Assembly (NCBI RefSeq): GCF_011326755.1
Contig: NZ_JAAOIE010000003.1
Coordinates: 1 to 64,000 of the forward strand
Length of the DNA: 64,000 bases
Reading direction: 5' to 3'
From: Cochlodiniinecator piscidefendens
GTDB lineage: Bacteria > Pseudomonadota > Alphaproteobacteria > Rhodobacterales > Rhodobacteraceae
Shown here: in pieces, positions 7,247-15,418 of the stretch
Position numbering within the stretch: position 1 is the stretch's first letter
Layout of the letters: every line of letters begins with the position of its first letter
Translations under genes and position numbers: made by a program
Notes under the pieces: model-generated
What the model was told of the DNA's origin: nothing
Seen by the model: the letters and a program-made list of their open reading frames with translations, nothing else
The model's database searches: none

Positions 7247-7872
7247 TACGCGTCCCCCTCTGGTGTGACCCAAGTTTCGGAAAAGGCCAAAAAGGCGGTG
7301 CTCATGGTGCGTCCAAAGAATTGGCGTTCTGCTACAGCCCCTGGAAGGGCAGTGCCGTTGACAAAAATATCTGCTTCGGCGGCCTCAAGAAACACTGAAT
7401 ACATTTCATGTTCTTTGGTGGCCGAGTTTTCTTTGGTGACCTCAACCGGGATCGGCGCACCCATGTCGCGCCACACCATATCCAACGTCACACCAGAGCC
7501 TCGCAGAGTTTCGCTGTATCGTGTTTTTAGGTCGCCGGGAGTTTTGCTAACTGAATCACAATCGAGCCACGTCATGGCGTCCAACCCAGCTTTGCCAATA
7601 AAGGTTGGCATTTTTCTGACCCAGCCGTCGATAATCCAACGCATCATGCGCTGATTGTCGGTCATGATAAAGTTCGGAACATCTGGCCAACCTTTGTCGC
7701 TGTCGGGGGCACCTAGAACGATAGCGGCATGGCCGCGACCATAAGGGGATAGTGCTACGCGAAAAAACAACGCCAATGTGGTGTAGTCGCCGTTTGGGTC
7801 TGTCTTAAGGTAAATACCCGGATTTTCGCCTGACCAGTCAACCCGGCCAGTGCTAATAGAAGTACGTGTCAT
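7246..7872 (-). CDS. Unknown protein, tandem paralogue B
   Basis: The product is 208 residues, exactly the length of its downstream paralogue, with roughly one third identity by eye. The opening VDWSGENPGIYLK and closing FSETWVTP are the best conserved parts; ALFFRVALSP near residue 35 and ATKEHEMYSVFLEAAE near residue 150 match the sister in position. The pattern of short strands with many aromatic residues suggests an all-beta or alpha/beta fold without cofactor motif. The start overlaps the Rieske stop by 4 bases. Function is not recognised. Confidence 0.8.
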   Translation of the reverse strand: MTRTSISTGRVDWSGENPGIYLKTDPNGDYTTLALFFRVALSPYGRGHAAIVLGAPDSDKGWPDVPNFIMTDNQRMMRWIIDGWVRKMPTFIGKAGLDAMTWLDCDSVSKTPGDLKTRYSETLRGSGVTLDMVWRDMGAPIPVEVTKENSATKEHEMYSVFLEAAEADIFVNGTALPGAVAERQFFGRTMSTAFLAFSETWVTPEGDA

Positions 7873-9227
7873 GCCCAGCTGGCCTCATATGCTTTGAGTT
7901 CGTCGATGATATATGTTTTGCGTGCTGGCCCTTCGATTTCATCAGCAGCGCGGAATATTTCAGCGACTTTAAATGAAATTTCCTTAAGCACGGCACCGTC
8001 GTCGCGACCGTCTTGAACAGGGATGCGTAGCATCGTGTCACCCGCGTAAGTGGGGAGAACACCATCATACCCGTCGGTGGGGTGTTTAACCGGATTGCCA
8101 GCAGCAACAGACCTGATTTCATTGCGCAACAAGCGACGCACTTTGGCAACGCCGCGATCGGTGAAGCTCAGGTTTTCGCGGGCGTGAATGTTTTTCGGAC
8201 CTTGAGAAACCCATGCATCGTAGTCACCGGGGTCACGTTGGCGGGTTTCGTAATCGCGATCAGGGCCTTGGCCATAGAAATCAGTGGTGCCAAAACCCAC
8301 TTGGCTTTTGTCGGTCATGCCGCGTGGGTCATCTCCATCACGGAAGTGTCGCCATGTAACGACTTGTGTGTGCGTATCATCAATTGGCACCACCCAGCGA
8401 GTCAGGCCACAACGGCCAAAATACCGCGTTGTGTCAGGCACCGGGAAATGAGCGCCGTTTTGGGTAAAGCTTGGCATCATGTGGTCGTGGATACGCAGCC
8501 AAACGATGTCTTCGACGCGGCGGACGTTGGTGTAGAATTCACCAAACTTTGCCTCGTGGAATTCGATCATCGGCATTTCAGCAAAACCTTCGTGGAACTG
8601 CACGCGCGCGGCCAATGTGTGCAGATACACAACATGGAAAGGGTCCCATGCGTTTTCCATCACCTGAAGCCAGTTGCACGGGGATTTAATGAGAGAAGGC
8701 AGCATTTCATCGCCGTCTTCGTCAAATGTATCCATCACCGGGAAAGGAGGCATCGTATCTTTTGGGCCCATATAAGCAAAAGCAAGGCCTTTGTATTCGA
8801 TGACAGGATAGGCCCCAAGGCAGGCTTTCTTCTTTACCTGTGATGCTGGGGGTTCGCATGGTGTTTCTTTGACGGTGCCATCAAGGCCGTATTTCCAACC
8901 GTGATAAGAACAACGAATGCCGCCCGGTTCAATGATCCCAAATTCAAGGCTCATGTTGCGGTGCGCGCAGTGCAAGTGTGTGAGGCCGAGTTTGCCTTCG
9001 CCCGGTTCACGGAACATTACTAGATCTTCGCCAAGAATACGAAGACGATAGGGCAGATCACCGATTTGATCGGTCATTGCGACGGGCATCCAAAAACGCC
9101 GCATGTATTCGCCACATGCCGTACCGGGTCCGACTTCGGTCAACTCTGGGTCGGGTTGCTTGGACCATACGGATTGCTGATCATGGCCACGGAAGTTGCC
9201 TGCGGGGATGTCAAAAGGGGTTGTCAT
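7869..9227 (-). CDS. Rieske non-heme iron oxygenase, large subunit
   Basis: The product is 452 residues. Rieske oxygenases hydroxylate, dihydroxylate or demethylate small organic molecules using O2 and electrons from a reductase. The [2Fe-2S] ligands are C87-x-H89 and C106-x2-H109 (CAHRNMSLEFG through RCSYHGWKYG); the mononuclear iron site is N192/D195 with H198 and H203 in ENAWDPFHVVYLHT. Overall it resembles the phthalate/phenoxybenzoate dioxygenase alpha-subunit type (alpha-3). No reductase or ferredoxin gene lies in this operon, so electrons must come from elsewhere. It lies between the aldehyde dehydrogenase (19-base gap) and paralogue B. Confidence 0.92.
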   Translation of the reverse strand: MTTPFDIPAGNFRGHDQQSVWSKQPDPELTEVGPGTACGEYMRRFWMPVAMTDQIGDLPYRLRILGEDLVMFREPGEGKLGLTHLHCAHRNMSLEFGIIEPGGIRCSYHGWKYGLDGTVKETPCEPPASQVKKKACLGAYPVIEYKGLAFAYMGPKDTMPPFPVMDTFDEDGDEMLPSLIKSPCNWLQVMENAWDPFHVVYLHTLAARVQFHEGFAEMPMIEFHEAKFGEFYTNVRRVEDIVWLRIHDHMMPSFTQNGAHFPVPDTTRYFGRCGLTRWVVPIDDTHTQVVTWRHFRDGDDPRGMTDKSQVGFGTTDFYGQGPDRDYETRQRDPGDYDAWVSQGPKNIHARENLSFTDRGVAKVRRLLRNEIRSVAAGNPVKHPTDGYDGVLPTYAGDTMLRIPVQDGRDDGAVLKEISFKVAEIFRAADEIEGPARKTYIIDELKAYEASWA

Positions 9228-9246
9228 TTTATCCTCCGGTTGGGTG

Positions 9247-10701
9247 CTAGGGAAACGGAACGGCTACAGGAGCCGACCCTATCCAGATCGATTTGGTTTG
9301 TAGAAAATCTTTGATGGCGTTGGGGCCTAGTTCGCGCCCATATCCCGATAATTTAATACCGCCTATCGGAACATTCGGATCAACGCTGCGGTAGTGATTG
9401 ACATAGACAGTGCCTGCATCAATTTGTGCAGCTACACGTGCGCCTTTTCGCGGGTCTTGGGTCCAGACACCACCTGCAAGCCCGTAGTCGCTGTCATTGG
9501 CAAGAGAAACGGCTTCAGCTTCTGTCTCAAAGCTAGTTATTGCGAGAACAGGGCCAAAAACCTCTTCGCGCCAAAGCTGCATATTCTGGGTGACACCGTC
9601 AAAGATGGTGGGACCAAAGTAATAACCTTCATGCCCCTGAGCGGTCTCACGGCCATCCAGAAGGCAGCGCGCCCCTTCTGATTGGGCGGTGGCGACCATT
9701 TCAGTGACTTTGCGCAAATGGGCTTCGTTTGCGAGCGGGCCAATCTGTGTTTCAGCATCCATGGGGTCGCCAAGGCGTAAGCCACCGGCAACATCAAGAA
9801 GACGCTGCGTGAGCGCATTTTTTATCGTCTTCTCGACAATCAGGCGTGAGCCGGCAACGCAAGTCTGTCCGTTGGATAAAAAGATGCCCGATAAAATGCC
9901 ATTTACAGTGTTATCTAAATCGGCGTCGGCAAAAACCACCTGAGCAGATTTCCCGCCTAGTTCTAAGACGCAGGGCACCACCCCATTTGCCGCGGCTTCT
10001 GCAACTTTTCGGCCACCAAAATCGGAACCCGTAAATGTAACTTTGCGCGTTAAAGGGTGGCGAACAAGCGCCTCACCTACAGTATGCCCATATCCCGTGA
10101 CGACATTCAAAACCCCTGCAGGCACCCCAGCTTCAAACGCAAGTTTTGCGAATTCTAAGGTTGAGGCAGAGGCCATCTCTGAAGGTTTGACGACAACGGT
10201 GTTTCCTGCTGCCAAGGCTGGTGCCAGTTTCCAAGCGAGGATCATTAACGGAGAGTTCCAAGGCGTGATTGCAACAACAACTCCGTAAGGCAGGTGATGA
10301 AGTGTGCTTTCTACGCCGGGAACGCCGTTGGTCTGGGCCTCGGGGGTCATGTTTCTTGCTTCGTTGGCAAAATGGCGGAACCACGTGTGTAGGCCCGCGA
10401 ATTGACCGCGTACTTCTGCAATGCGTTTCCCGTTGTCGCTAACTTCGGCAGCGACGAGACTTTCCCAATGGGTTTCCAGTGCTGTAGCAAGCCTGTCTAT
10501 TACATCAGCGCGCTGCTCCGGGTTGAATTCACGCCATTCGTTTGTGAATGCGGCGTGCGCGGTTTTGATCGCATGGTCTGCAGTTTGCGCGTCACCTGCG
10601 GCGAAAGTGGCCCAAGTTTTCGCGGATGCGGGATTTATACTATCGATTGTGTCCGTCGAAGAAATCCATTCGCCGCCGATAAAATGTCCGTAGTGTTTCA
10701 A
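9247..10701 (-). CDS. NAD(P)-dependent aldehyde dehydrogenase
   Basis: The product is 484 residues, the standard ALDH length. It oxidises an aldehyde to the acid in the cytosol. Visible are ITPWNSP (about 145), the cofactor loop FTGSDFGG (223), catalytic base E247 in LELGGK and nucleophile C281 in NGQTCVAGSR, and the C-terminal PIGGIKLSGYGRE. It overlaps the upstream deacylase gene by 4 bases. With the divergent decarboxylase it could oxidise the aldehyde formed from a 2-oxoacid. Substrate not assignable from sequence. Confidence 0.93.
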   Translation of the reverse strand: MKHYGHFIGGEWISSTDTIDSINPASAKTWATFAAGDAQTADHAIKTAHAAFTNEWREFNPEQRADVIDRLATALETHWESLVAAEVSDNGKRIAEVRGQFAGLHTWFRHFANEARNMTPEAQTNGVPGVESTLHHLPYGVVVAITPWNSPLMILAWKLAPALAAGNTVVVKPSEMASASTLEFAKLAFEAGVPAGVLNVVTGYGHTVGEALVRHPLTRKVTFTGSDFGGRKVAEAAANGVVPCVLELGGKSAQVVFADADLDNTVNGILSGIFLSNGQTCVAGSRLIVEKTIKNALTQRLLDVAGGLRLGDPMDAETQIGPLANEAHLRKVTEMVATAQSEGARCLLDGRETAQGHEGYYFGPTIFDGVTQNMQLWREEVFGPVLAITSFETEAEAVSLANDSDYGLAGGVWTQDPRKGARVAAQIDAGTVYVNHYRSVDPNVPIGGIKLSGYGRELGPNAIKDFLQTKSIWIGSAPVAVPFP

Positions 10702-11690
10702 TTGAGGTCATCACTTATATCTGAGGTTACCAACGCAAGCATTTCGCCGCGTTGTACATAGCCCCGATTAGTGTGGGCTAAGATGAAGCCGTCAGTAGGG
10801 CAAGTAAGACGGAGGGGCGGACGTTCCGATTCAAGCGGAAAGTGAAACCAACCTGCGAAATCCCCTGCTTTCACGGTTTGACCGGCTTTTACTGCGCGAT
10901 CAAAGAGACCTTCGGCTGGGGCATAAAGGGAATTGAGTGGGTCGGTAACCTCAACCATTTTTTTGGTTTGTTTTGAAGGGGCTTCACCATCAATCATCCC
11001 GAGGTGAACCATCAAGCGCCGCAATCCAGTTTCGGTTTGATTGGTGATTTCTGGATCAACGCCGCCGCCTCCGCCCAATTCTGTCGCGACCATTGGCACG
11101 CCGGTGCGCTCTGCAGCCGAATTGACAGAACGGGCATCGTTGTTGGCACCCAACCGCCAGATCAAAGGCAGTCCAAATGCGACTGCTAAATCGAGATTCT
11201 TTTCATAAAGCTCAGGATCTTTCGTGCGCGTGGGAAGTGTGCACGGTTGGAAAAACGATGCTTTGCCCCCGGAGTGTAAATCGATTGCTGCATCTACACG
11301 TGGCATAATTTGTGCTTCGATGAAATCTGCGATCATCGCCGTCGGGCCACCCTGGGGATGTCCCGGGAACGCACGGTTTAAGTTCGCCCCATCAAGGGGG
11401 GTGACTCGGGAGGACGCGCGCACCGCTGGGGCGTTGAGGGCGGGTAGTATGATGAGTTGGCCGTTCAGGTGTTCTGGATCAATTGAACGCGCAATGCGCA
11501 TTGCTGCTGAGGGGCCTTCAAATTCATCGCCATGAGTTCCCGCTGTGATTAGGAGTGTTGGGCCAGCCCGGCCTTTGATGCTTATCACCGGAATTGGGTG
11601 ATACCCCAAAGGGTTCGAATTGTCTGACCAACGCAGCATTGCATCGCCGTGATGCGTGCCGATGGCATCCAGATCAAGTGTGAGGTGCAT
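10698..11690 (-). CDS. Succinylglutamate desuccinylase/aspartoacylase-family zinc deacylase
   Basis: The product is 330 residues and is the first gene of the minus-strand operon. This M14-like family removes acyl groups from N-acyl amino acids with one zinc. The ligands are visible as H53 and E56 (GTHGDEFEG) and H139 (AAIDLHSGG), and the substrate-binding DGANLNRAFPG near 100-110 is intact; TELGGGGG near residue 205 fits the catalytic-Glu area. The layout resembles DoeB-type N-acetyl-diaminobutyrate deacetylases, but the other ectoine genes are absent. In this operon it could release an amino acid from an N-acyl or N-formyl intermediate; this is inference. Confidence 0.88.
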   Translation of the reverse strand: MHLTLDLDAIGTHHGDAMLRWSDNSNPLGYHPIPVISIKGRAGPTLLITAGTHGDEFEGPSAAMRIARSIDPEHLNGQLIILPALNAPAVRASSRVTPLDGANLNRAFPGHPQGGPTAMIADFIEAQIMPRVDAAIDLHSGGKASFFQPCTLPTRTKDPELYEKNLDLAVAFGLPLIWRLGANNDARSVNSAAERTGVPMVATELGGGGGVDPEITNQTETGLRRLMVHLGMIDGEAPSKQTKKMVEVTDPLNSLYAPAEGLFDRAVKAGQTVKAGDFAGWFHFPLESERPPLRLTCPTDGFILAHTNRGYVQRGEMLALVTSDISDDLN

Positions 11691-11720
11691 GGTATTCCCC
11701 TTCCAAATTCATCAAGGCTC

Positions 11721-11734
11721 GATATTTGTATATC
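11721..11734. promoter_or_regulatory. Short inverted repeat in the divergent promoter region
   Basis: GATAT-TTGT-ATATC lies in the AT-rich 119-base gap between the divergent starts at 11690 and 11810. LysR-type sites are often short imperfect dyads of T-N11-A form and this repeat fits that pattern (T at 11723/A nearby), so it is a candidate site for the LysR regulator at 14008. Such short AT repeats are common; weak evidence. Confidence 0.25.
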
Positions 11735-11809
11735 ATAATAAAAAAGAATGTGAATTGCTTAAATTATGTTTTTATGTTTTGAATGAGGCGAGACGCAAAA
11801 GGAGCACGC

Positions 11810-12904
11810 ATGTCCATAACACCAGCAAAGAGCGGCATTCAGCGTATAAAACCCCATATGGTCGGGGGGAGTGCGAAGGCGGGAAAACCAGTTGGAGTTT
11901 TCTTGAATTCTAACGAAAGCGCATACGGGGCCAGCCCATCTGCATTAGAGGCGGTTCGTTCCGCCGCAAGCGGATTAGAGCGATATTTTGAATTCGCTGA
12001 TGATCATTTAGCGCCTTTGATTGGGCAGCAATTTGGACTGAACCCCGCACAAATTACCATTGGTCAGGGATCAGACGATTTGTTGGCGCGCTTGGCCCGT
12101 GGATATCTTGGGCCCGGCACAGAGTTGGTTCGAACTGCGAATGGATACTTGAAGGTGCCCAATTACGCGTATGCCAACGATGCAGAGGTTATTTCTGTCC
12201 CAGACGAAGGTTTCAAACCTTCGGTGGATGGTATTATCGCGGCGATCAGTGAAAAGACGCGTATCGTGTATTTGGCAAATCCCGAAAATCCGGCAGGCAC
12301 TTATTTGACCGGTGAAGAGGTGCGCAGAATTCATGCTGCAACCCCGGAAAATGCGTTGTTGGTTCTTGATTGCGCCTATGAAGAATATGTCGATGCACTA
12401 GATTATGAGCCTGGTGAAATTTTGGTTGGCGAAGCCGATAATGTTGTGATGTGCCGCACGTTTTCAAAAATTTATGGCTTGGCGGGGGCACGTGTCGGTT
12501 GGGCGTATGGGCCACTCGATGTGATCGATACGGTTAAACGCATCGCGCTTACGTTTCCGATTGCCTCGACGTCTGCTGCTGCTGTTCGGTCGGCGCTGCT
12601 CGACCAAGAACATATCCGTAACGTGTACACCGAAAACCTAAAGAACCGGAAATGGTTGACTGAGGAGCTTGAAAAACTTGGGCTAGAAGTGGTGCCAAGT
12701 CAGACAAACTTTCTTTTGGTGCGGGTTGAGCATGCAGAACACACAGCAGAATCAGTTGATCTTGCGCTTCAGGCGCATGGCATCGCGATTCGTCGCTTTG
12801 CTGCTCCAGCTTACCGAGATTATATCCGTATCACGCTGGGTTTTCCCCATGAGCTTAGAAAACTGATGGACGCGATGAACAGTATTCTGAAGGGAGCGGA
12901 GTGA
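11810..12904 (+). CDS. HisC-like PLP aminotransferase (fold type I)
   Basis: The product is 364 residues from the ATG at 11810, which has AAGGAG 6 bases upstream. It resembles histidinol-phosphate aminotransferases: LNSNESAYGASP (32-43), the PLP-phosphate area GQGSDDLL (86-92), NPENPAGT (158-164), D187 and Y190 (LDCAYEEY), Schiff-base lysine K220 in RTFSKIYGLAGARVGW and the C-terminal RITLGFP. It transfers an amino group from an amino acid to 2-oxoglutarate. Being followed by a 2-oxoacid decarboxylase, it more likely feeds catabolism (amino acid to 2-oxoacid) than histidine synthesis. Aromatic or imidazole amino acids are plausible substrates. Confidence 0.88.
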   Translation: MSITPAKSGIQRIKPHMVGGSAKAGKPVGVFLNSNESAYGASPSALEAVRSAASGLERYFEFADDHLAPLIGQQFGLNPAQITIGQGSDDLLARLARGYLGPGTELVRTANGYLKVPNYAYANDAEVISVPDEGFKPSVDGIIAAISEKTRIVYLANPENPAGTYLTGEEVRRIHAATPENALLVLDCAYEEYVDALDYEPGEILVGEADNVVMCRTFSKIYGLAGARVGWAYGPLDVIDTVKRIALTFPIASTSAAAVRSALLDQEHIRNVYTENLKNRKWLTEELEKLGLEVVPSQTNFLLVRVEHAEHTAESVDLALQAHGIAIRRFAAPAYRDYIRITLGFPHELRKLMDAMNSILKGAE

Positions 12905-13452
12905 TGGTAGCAGCACCTGCTTTAAATGACGCTTCTCCTGATGTTCTGTATCCAAGCGGCGCAAAGATTATCAATGCAATCAAGGCTGCAAATGTTCAGC
13001 ACATCGTTGCGTTGCCTGATATTGTCACCAGCGATGGCCTGCTATGGCCAATGTCCAAAGATCCGGATTTTCGTCTAACGCGCATTTGCAAAGAAGATGA
13101 AGGCGTCTCGATTTGCGGAGCAATGTCCTACAATGGAACCCGCGCTGTCCTGATGATGCAGCAAACGGGGTTGATGGATTCGCTGAATGCATTGCGTGCA
13201 ATTGGTGTTGATTATGAACGACCGATTGTTATTTTGGTTGGCCTTCAGGGGAAAGAACCACATCTGAGACCGCAGGAATCTCAGTCGTATGGTGTGCGGA
13301 TTATGCAGCCGGTTTTGGATGCGATGGAGCTATCGCACAGTCTGATTGAGGAACCGGGAGATGAAGCACATATCACGGATGCGATAGAGCGCGCTTATGC
13401 GCTGTCGCGTCCTCATATCGTATTAATTGGTCGCGAACCGGAGGCCCCATGA
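12904..13452 (+). CDS. ThDP-dependent 2-oxoacid decarboxylase, N-terminal (Pyr-domain) subunit, ComD-like
   Basis: The product is 182 residues from the ATG at 12904, chosen for the TGATG overlap with the upstream stop and GGAG 7 bases earlier. It is the size and type of sulfopyruvate decarboxylase alpha (ComD) or the N-terminal half of phosphonopyruvate decarboxylase. KEDEGVSICGAMSYNGTRAVLMMQQTG near 60-90 contains the Glu that activates thiamine diphosphate (E of DEG) and the typical MQxTGLxxSLNAL segment; LVGLQG follows. It must pair with the next gene to form an active site. The 2-oxoacid substrate is unknown. Confidence 0.85.
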   Translation: MVAAPALNDASPDVLYPSGAKIINAIKAANVQHIVALPDIVTSDGLLWPMSKDPDFRLTRICKEDEGVSICGAMSYNGTRAVLMMQQTGLMDSLNALRAIGVDYERPIVILVGLQGKEPHLRPQESQSYGVRIMQPVLDAMELSHSLIEEPGDEAHITDAIERAYALSRPHIVLIGREPEAP

Positions 13453-14018
13453 CACTTCGCCGAGATGATGCGCTGCGCGCGCTTATTCCACATATCCGTG
13501 AGGACGACATTGTTGTCGCGGTGTATCAAACAAACTTTGACTGGATGGCTCTAAACCCTCGAGATCTAAATTATGTTGCTGTGGGCGCTATGGGGCAAGC
13601 CTCATCGCACGGGCTTGGGCTTGCAATAGCGAACCCTGACCGTCGTGTGATTGTTCTAGACGGTGATGGTAGTTTGCTGATGAACCTTGGATCGATGGTT
13701 ACGATTGCAGGGGCACAAGTGACCAACCTTTACCACTTTGTTTTTGCGAACCGGGTGTATGAGGTGAATGGCTCACATCCGCTTCCTTCGGCTGAACGAG
13801 TGGATTTCAGTTGGATGGCGTTGGCCGCAGGGTATAAAGATGCGTTCCGGTATTCAGATTTGGACAGTTTTACCGAAGATTTGCCTGCGTTTCTATCTGG
13901 TGACGGGCCACAAATGGCAGCCTTGGAAATCGTAGCAGGAGAGGCTTATCCGCGAGATTACGCATATATCCATAGCGCCGAGGCGCGAAAAACATTTGCA
14001 GATGCTCTTAATCGCTAA
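13449..14018 (+). CDS. ThDP-dependent 2-oxoacid decarboxylase, C-terminal (PP-domain) subunit, ComE-like
   Basis: The product is 189 residues, ComE-like. The ThDP/Mg motif is clear: DGDGSLLMNLGSM (71-83) with the second ligand Asn about 26 residues on (NRVYEVNG). GAMGQASSHGLGLAIANP (47-63) is the canonical segment before it. It starts in an ATGA overlap with the alpha subunit, implying equal synthesis. The product of the pair would be an aldehyde, which the aldehyde dehydrogenase at 9247 could oxidise. The 3' end overlaps the convergent LysR gene by 11 bases. Confidence 0.87.
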   Translation: MTLRRDDALRALIPHIREDDIVVAVYQTNFDWMALNPRDLNYVAVGAMGQASSHGLGLAIANPDRRVIVLDGDGSLLMNLGSMVTIAGAQVTNLYHFVFANRVYEVNGSHPLPSAERVDFSWMALAAGYKDAFRYSDLDSFTEDLPAFLSGDGPQMAALEIVAGEAYPRDYAYIHSAEARKTFADALNR

Positions 14019-14895
14019 CAGCGTTTTGTGCAATTTTGAGAAAAGTCTCAGCGACAGCCGAGAGAGGTTTTCGCTGGGACCAAATTAGAGATGCGGTAAA
14101 TGGAATAGTAGGTGTAAACGGAACGGCAGCACATTGTTGCATAGAATTTGGTTCCACTTGTGTAGATCCCACAATGGCGACGCCTAAGCCGTTGGCAACC
14201 ATTTGACAGATGGCATCTGTTGTGCGTGCTTCGTATTGGGTTTTGCGATGAATGCCTTCGGTTTTAAATACTGCGTCAATGGCCATCCGAAACCGAGAAC
14301 TGGAGCGATAAGAAACATAGGCTTCGTTCGCTAAATCCTGCGCGGATATTTCTTTGGACGACGCGAGCGGATGATCAGGTTTCATGATGCAGACTGCTGC
14401 TTCGTCCCAGATTTTTAGGCTATTAAGGCTGGGGTTCGTTGTTTTTCCGGAAATAATGCCAAAATCATATCCATTAGAAACCATCCACTCGACCGTATCG
14501 TCAGCGGTTTCAACTTCTAGTTGGATTTGGGCATTCGCGTGATGATGTGCAAAATCTCTGATTAATTTTGGGGCGATCAATGTTGAATACGTTGGGGTCG
14601 TGATGAGGCGAAGGCGCGCATGACTATATTGGCTAATCGCATTTGCAGCATCTTTGATATGCTCCATCCCGCTGATCGCTTGCCGTATCTCTCCGACGAG
14701 CAATCGTGCTTCTTCCGTGGGTTCAAGCATACGACCTGAGCGACGGAATAAGGGAAAACCAACTTCGCTTTCGAAATCGGCGATCAATCTGCTGGCTGCG
14801 GGCTGAGAAATGCCCAACACATTTGCTGCTTCGGTTACTGTGCCAGTTGAGACGACCGTGCGAAACGCGTCAAGTTGACGAAAAGTAATCTTCAT
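14008..14895 (-). CDS. LysR-family transcriptional regulator
   Basis: The product is 295 residues. Residues 1-65 hold the winged helix-turn-helix (FRQLDAFRTVVSTGTVTEAANVLGISQPAASRLI), and residues 90-290 the periplasmic-binding-like sensor domain. It probably activates the adjacent cluster in response to a pathway intermediate, since LysR genes usually sit beside their targets, and here it lies directly after the aminotransferase/decarboxylase genes on the opposite strand. The convergent arrangement is less usual than the divergent one, so the target promoter is likely the 11691-11809 gap. Confidence 0.93.
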   Translation of the reverse strand: MKITFRQLDAFRTVVSTGTVTEAANVLGISQPAASRLIADFESEVGFPLFRRSGRMLEPTEEARLLVGEIRQAISGMEHIKDAANAISQYSHARLRLITTPTYSTLIAPKLIRDFAHHHANAQIQLEVETADDTVEWMVSNGYDFGIISGKTTNPSLNSLKIWDEAAVCIMKPDHPLASSKEISAQDLANEAYVSYRSSSRFRMAIDAVFKTEGIHRKTQYEARTTDAICQMVANGLGVAIVGSTQVEPNSMQQCAAVPFTPTIPFTASLIWSQRKPLSAVAETFLKIAQNAVSD

Positions 14896-15087
14896 GCTGA
14901 ACCGTTCATATCATTATACACAGCGCCGCCGTATTCATATCGACCACTGCCGATACACGCGCCATATCTTTTACGCTACCCTAAATTGTTTGTCATAAGA
15001 AGGCTGGAAAAGTGTTTTGTCATCCTACAGGAACGGAGAGATGGTGTAGAACTGCGTTGCCCATGTTTTGTGAATTGTGAATTTTGG

Positions 15088-15411
15088 ATGAGATATCAGG
15101 CTGGTATGCGGGTTCTGGTGACTAGAGTGGTATCTCATAGCGCCCCGAAATATGTCTCACATGAGAAAGAAGGATTCGTAACTTGTCAGGGGCGTATCTC
15201 CGCTGTATCTACTGGCCTCCTTACTGTTGTTTTAATTGTTTTAACGATTGAAGCGCTTAACGCGGCGGTTGAATGTATAGTTTACCGTATTTCGCCTGGC
15301 TTTAGTGAATTCGCACGGGACGCAAAGGATTTGGGGTCATTTGCAGTCTTTTGTCTTTTTGTGGCCAATGGCGGGTTTTACACATATGCCTTCTGGCAGC
15401 TTTTGATCTGA
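15088..15411 (+). pseudogene. Diacylglycerol kinase (DgkA)-like, probably degenerate or incomplete
   Basis: The C-terminal 70 residues match prokaryotic diacylglycerol kinase: LLTVVLIVLTIEALNAAVE is the second membrane helix with the signature E-x-LN-x-A-x-E, then RISPGFSEFARDAKDLGSFAV matches the active-site loop (RAKDMGSAAV), and a third hydrophobic helix closes the protein. The usual first membrane helix and the E-A-F-R-Q-E amphipathic segment are not recognisable in any of the three frames, though EKEGFVTCQ may be a remnant. The start is uncertain (ATG 15088 or 15106; the open frame extends upstream to 14875 without family resemblance). Standing before psd and pssA fits a lipid role. It may instead be a divergent intact gene. 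Confidence 0.55.
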
Positions 15412-15418
15412 GGTCGAC

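Noticed and set aside
8082-8843. Long open frame of 253 codons on the plus strand inside the Rieske gene
   Set aside because: It is antisense to a gene with full cofactor motifs, has no ribosome site or family likeness and is best explained as a shadow of codon use.
10698-11690. Ectoine degradation (DoeB) as function of the deacylase gene
   Set aside because: The hydrolase DoeA and the diaminobutyrate transaminase are missing, and the Rieske, DUF1116 and amidase genes do not belong to that pathway.
11783-14018. Assignment of the HisC-like gene to histidine biosynthesis
   Set aside because: No other his genes are near, and it is coupled to a 2-oxoacid decarboxylase, which points to catabolism.
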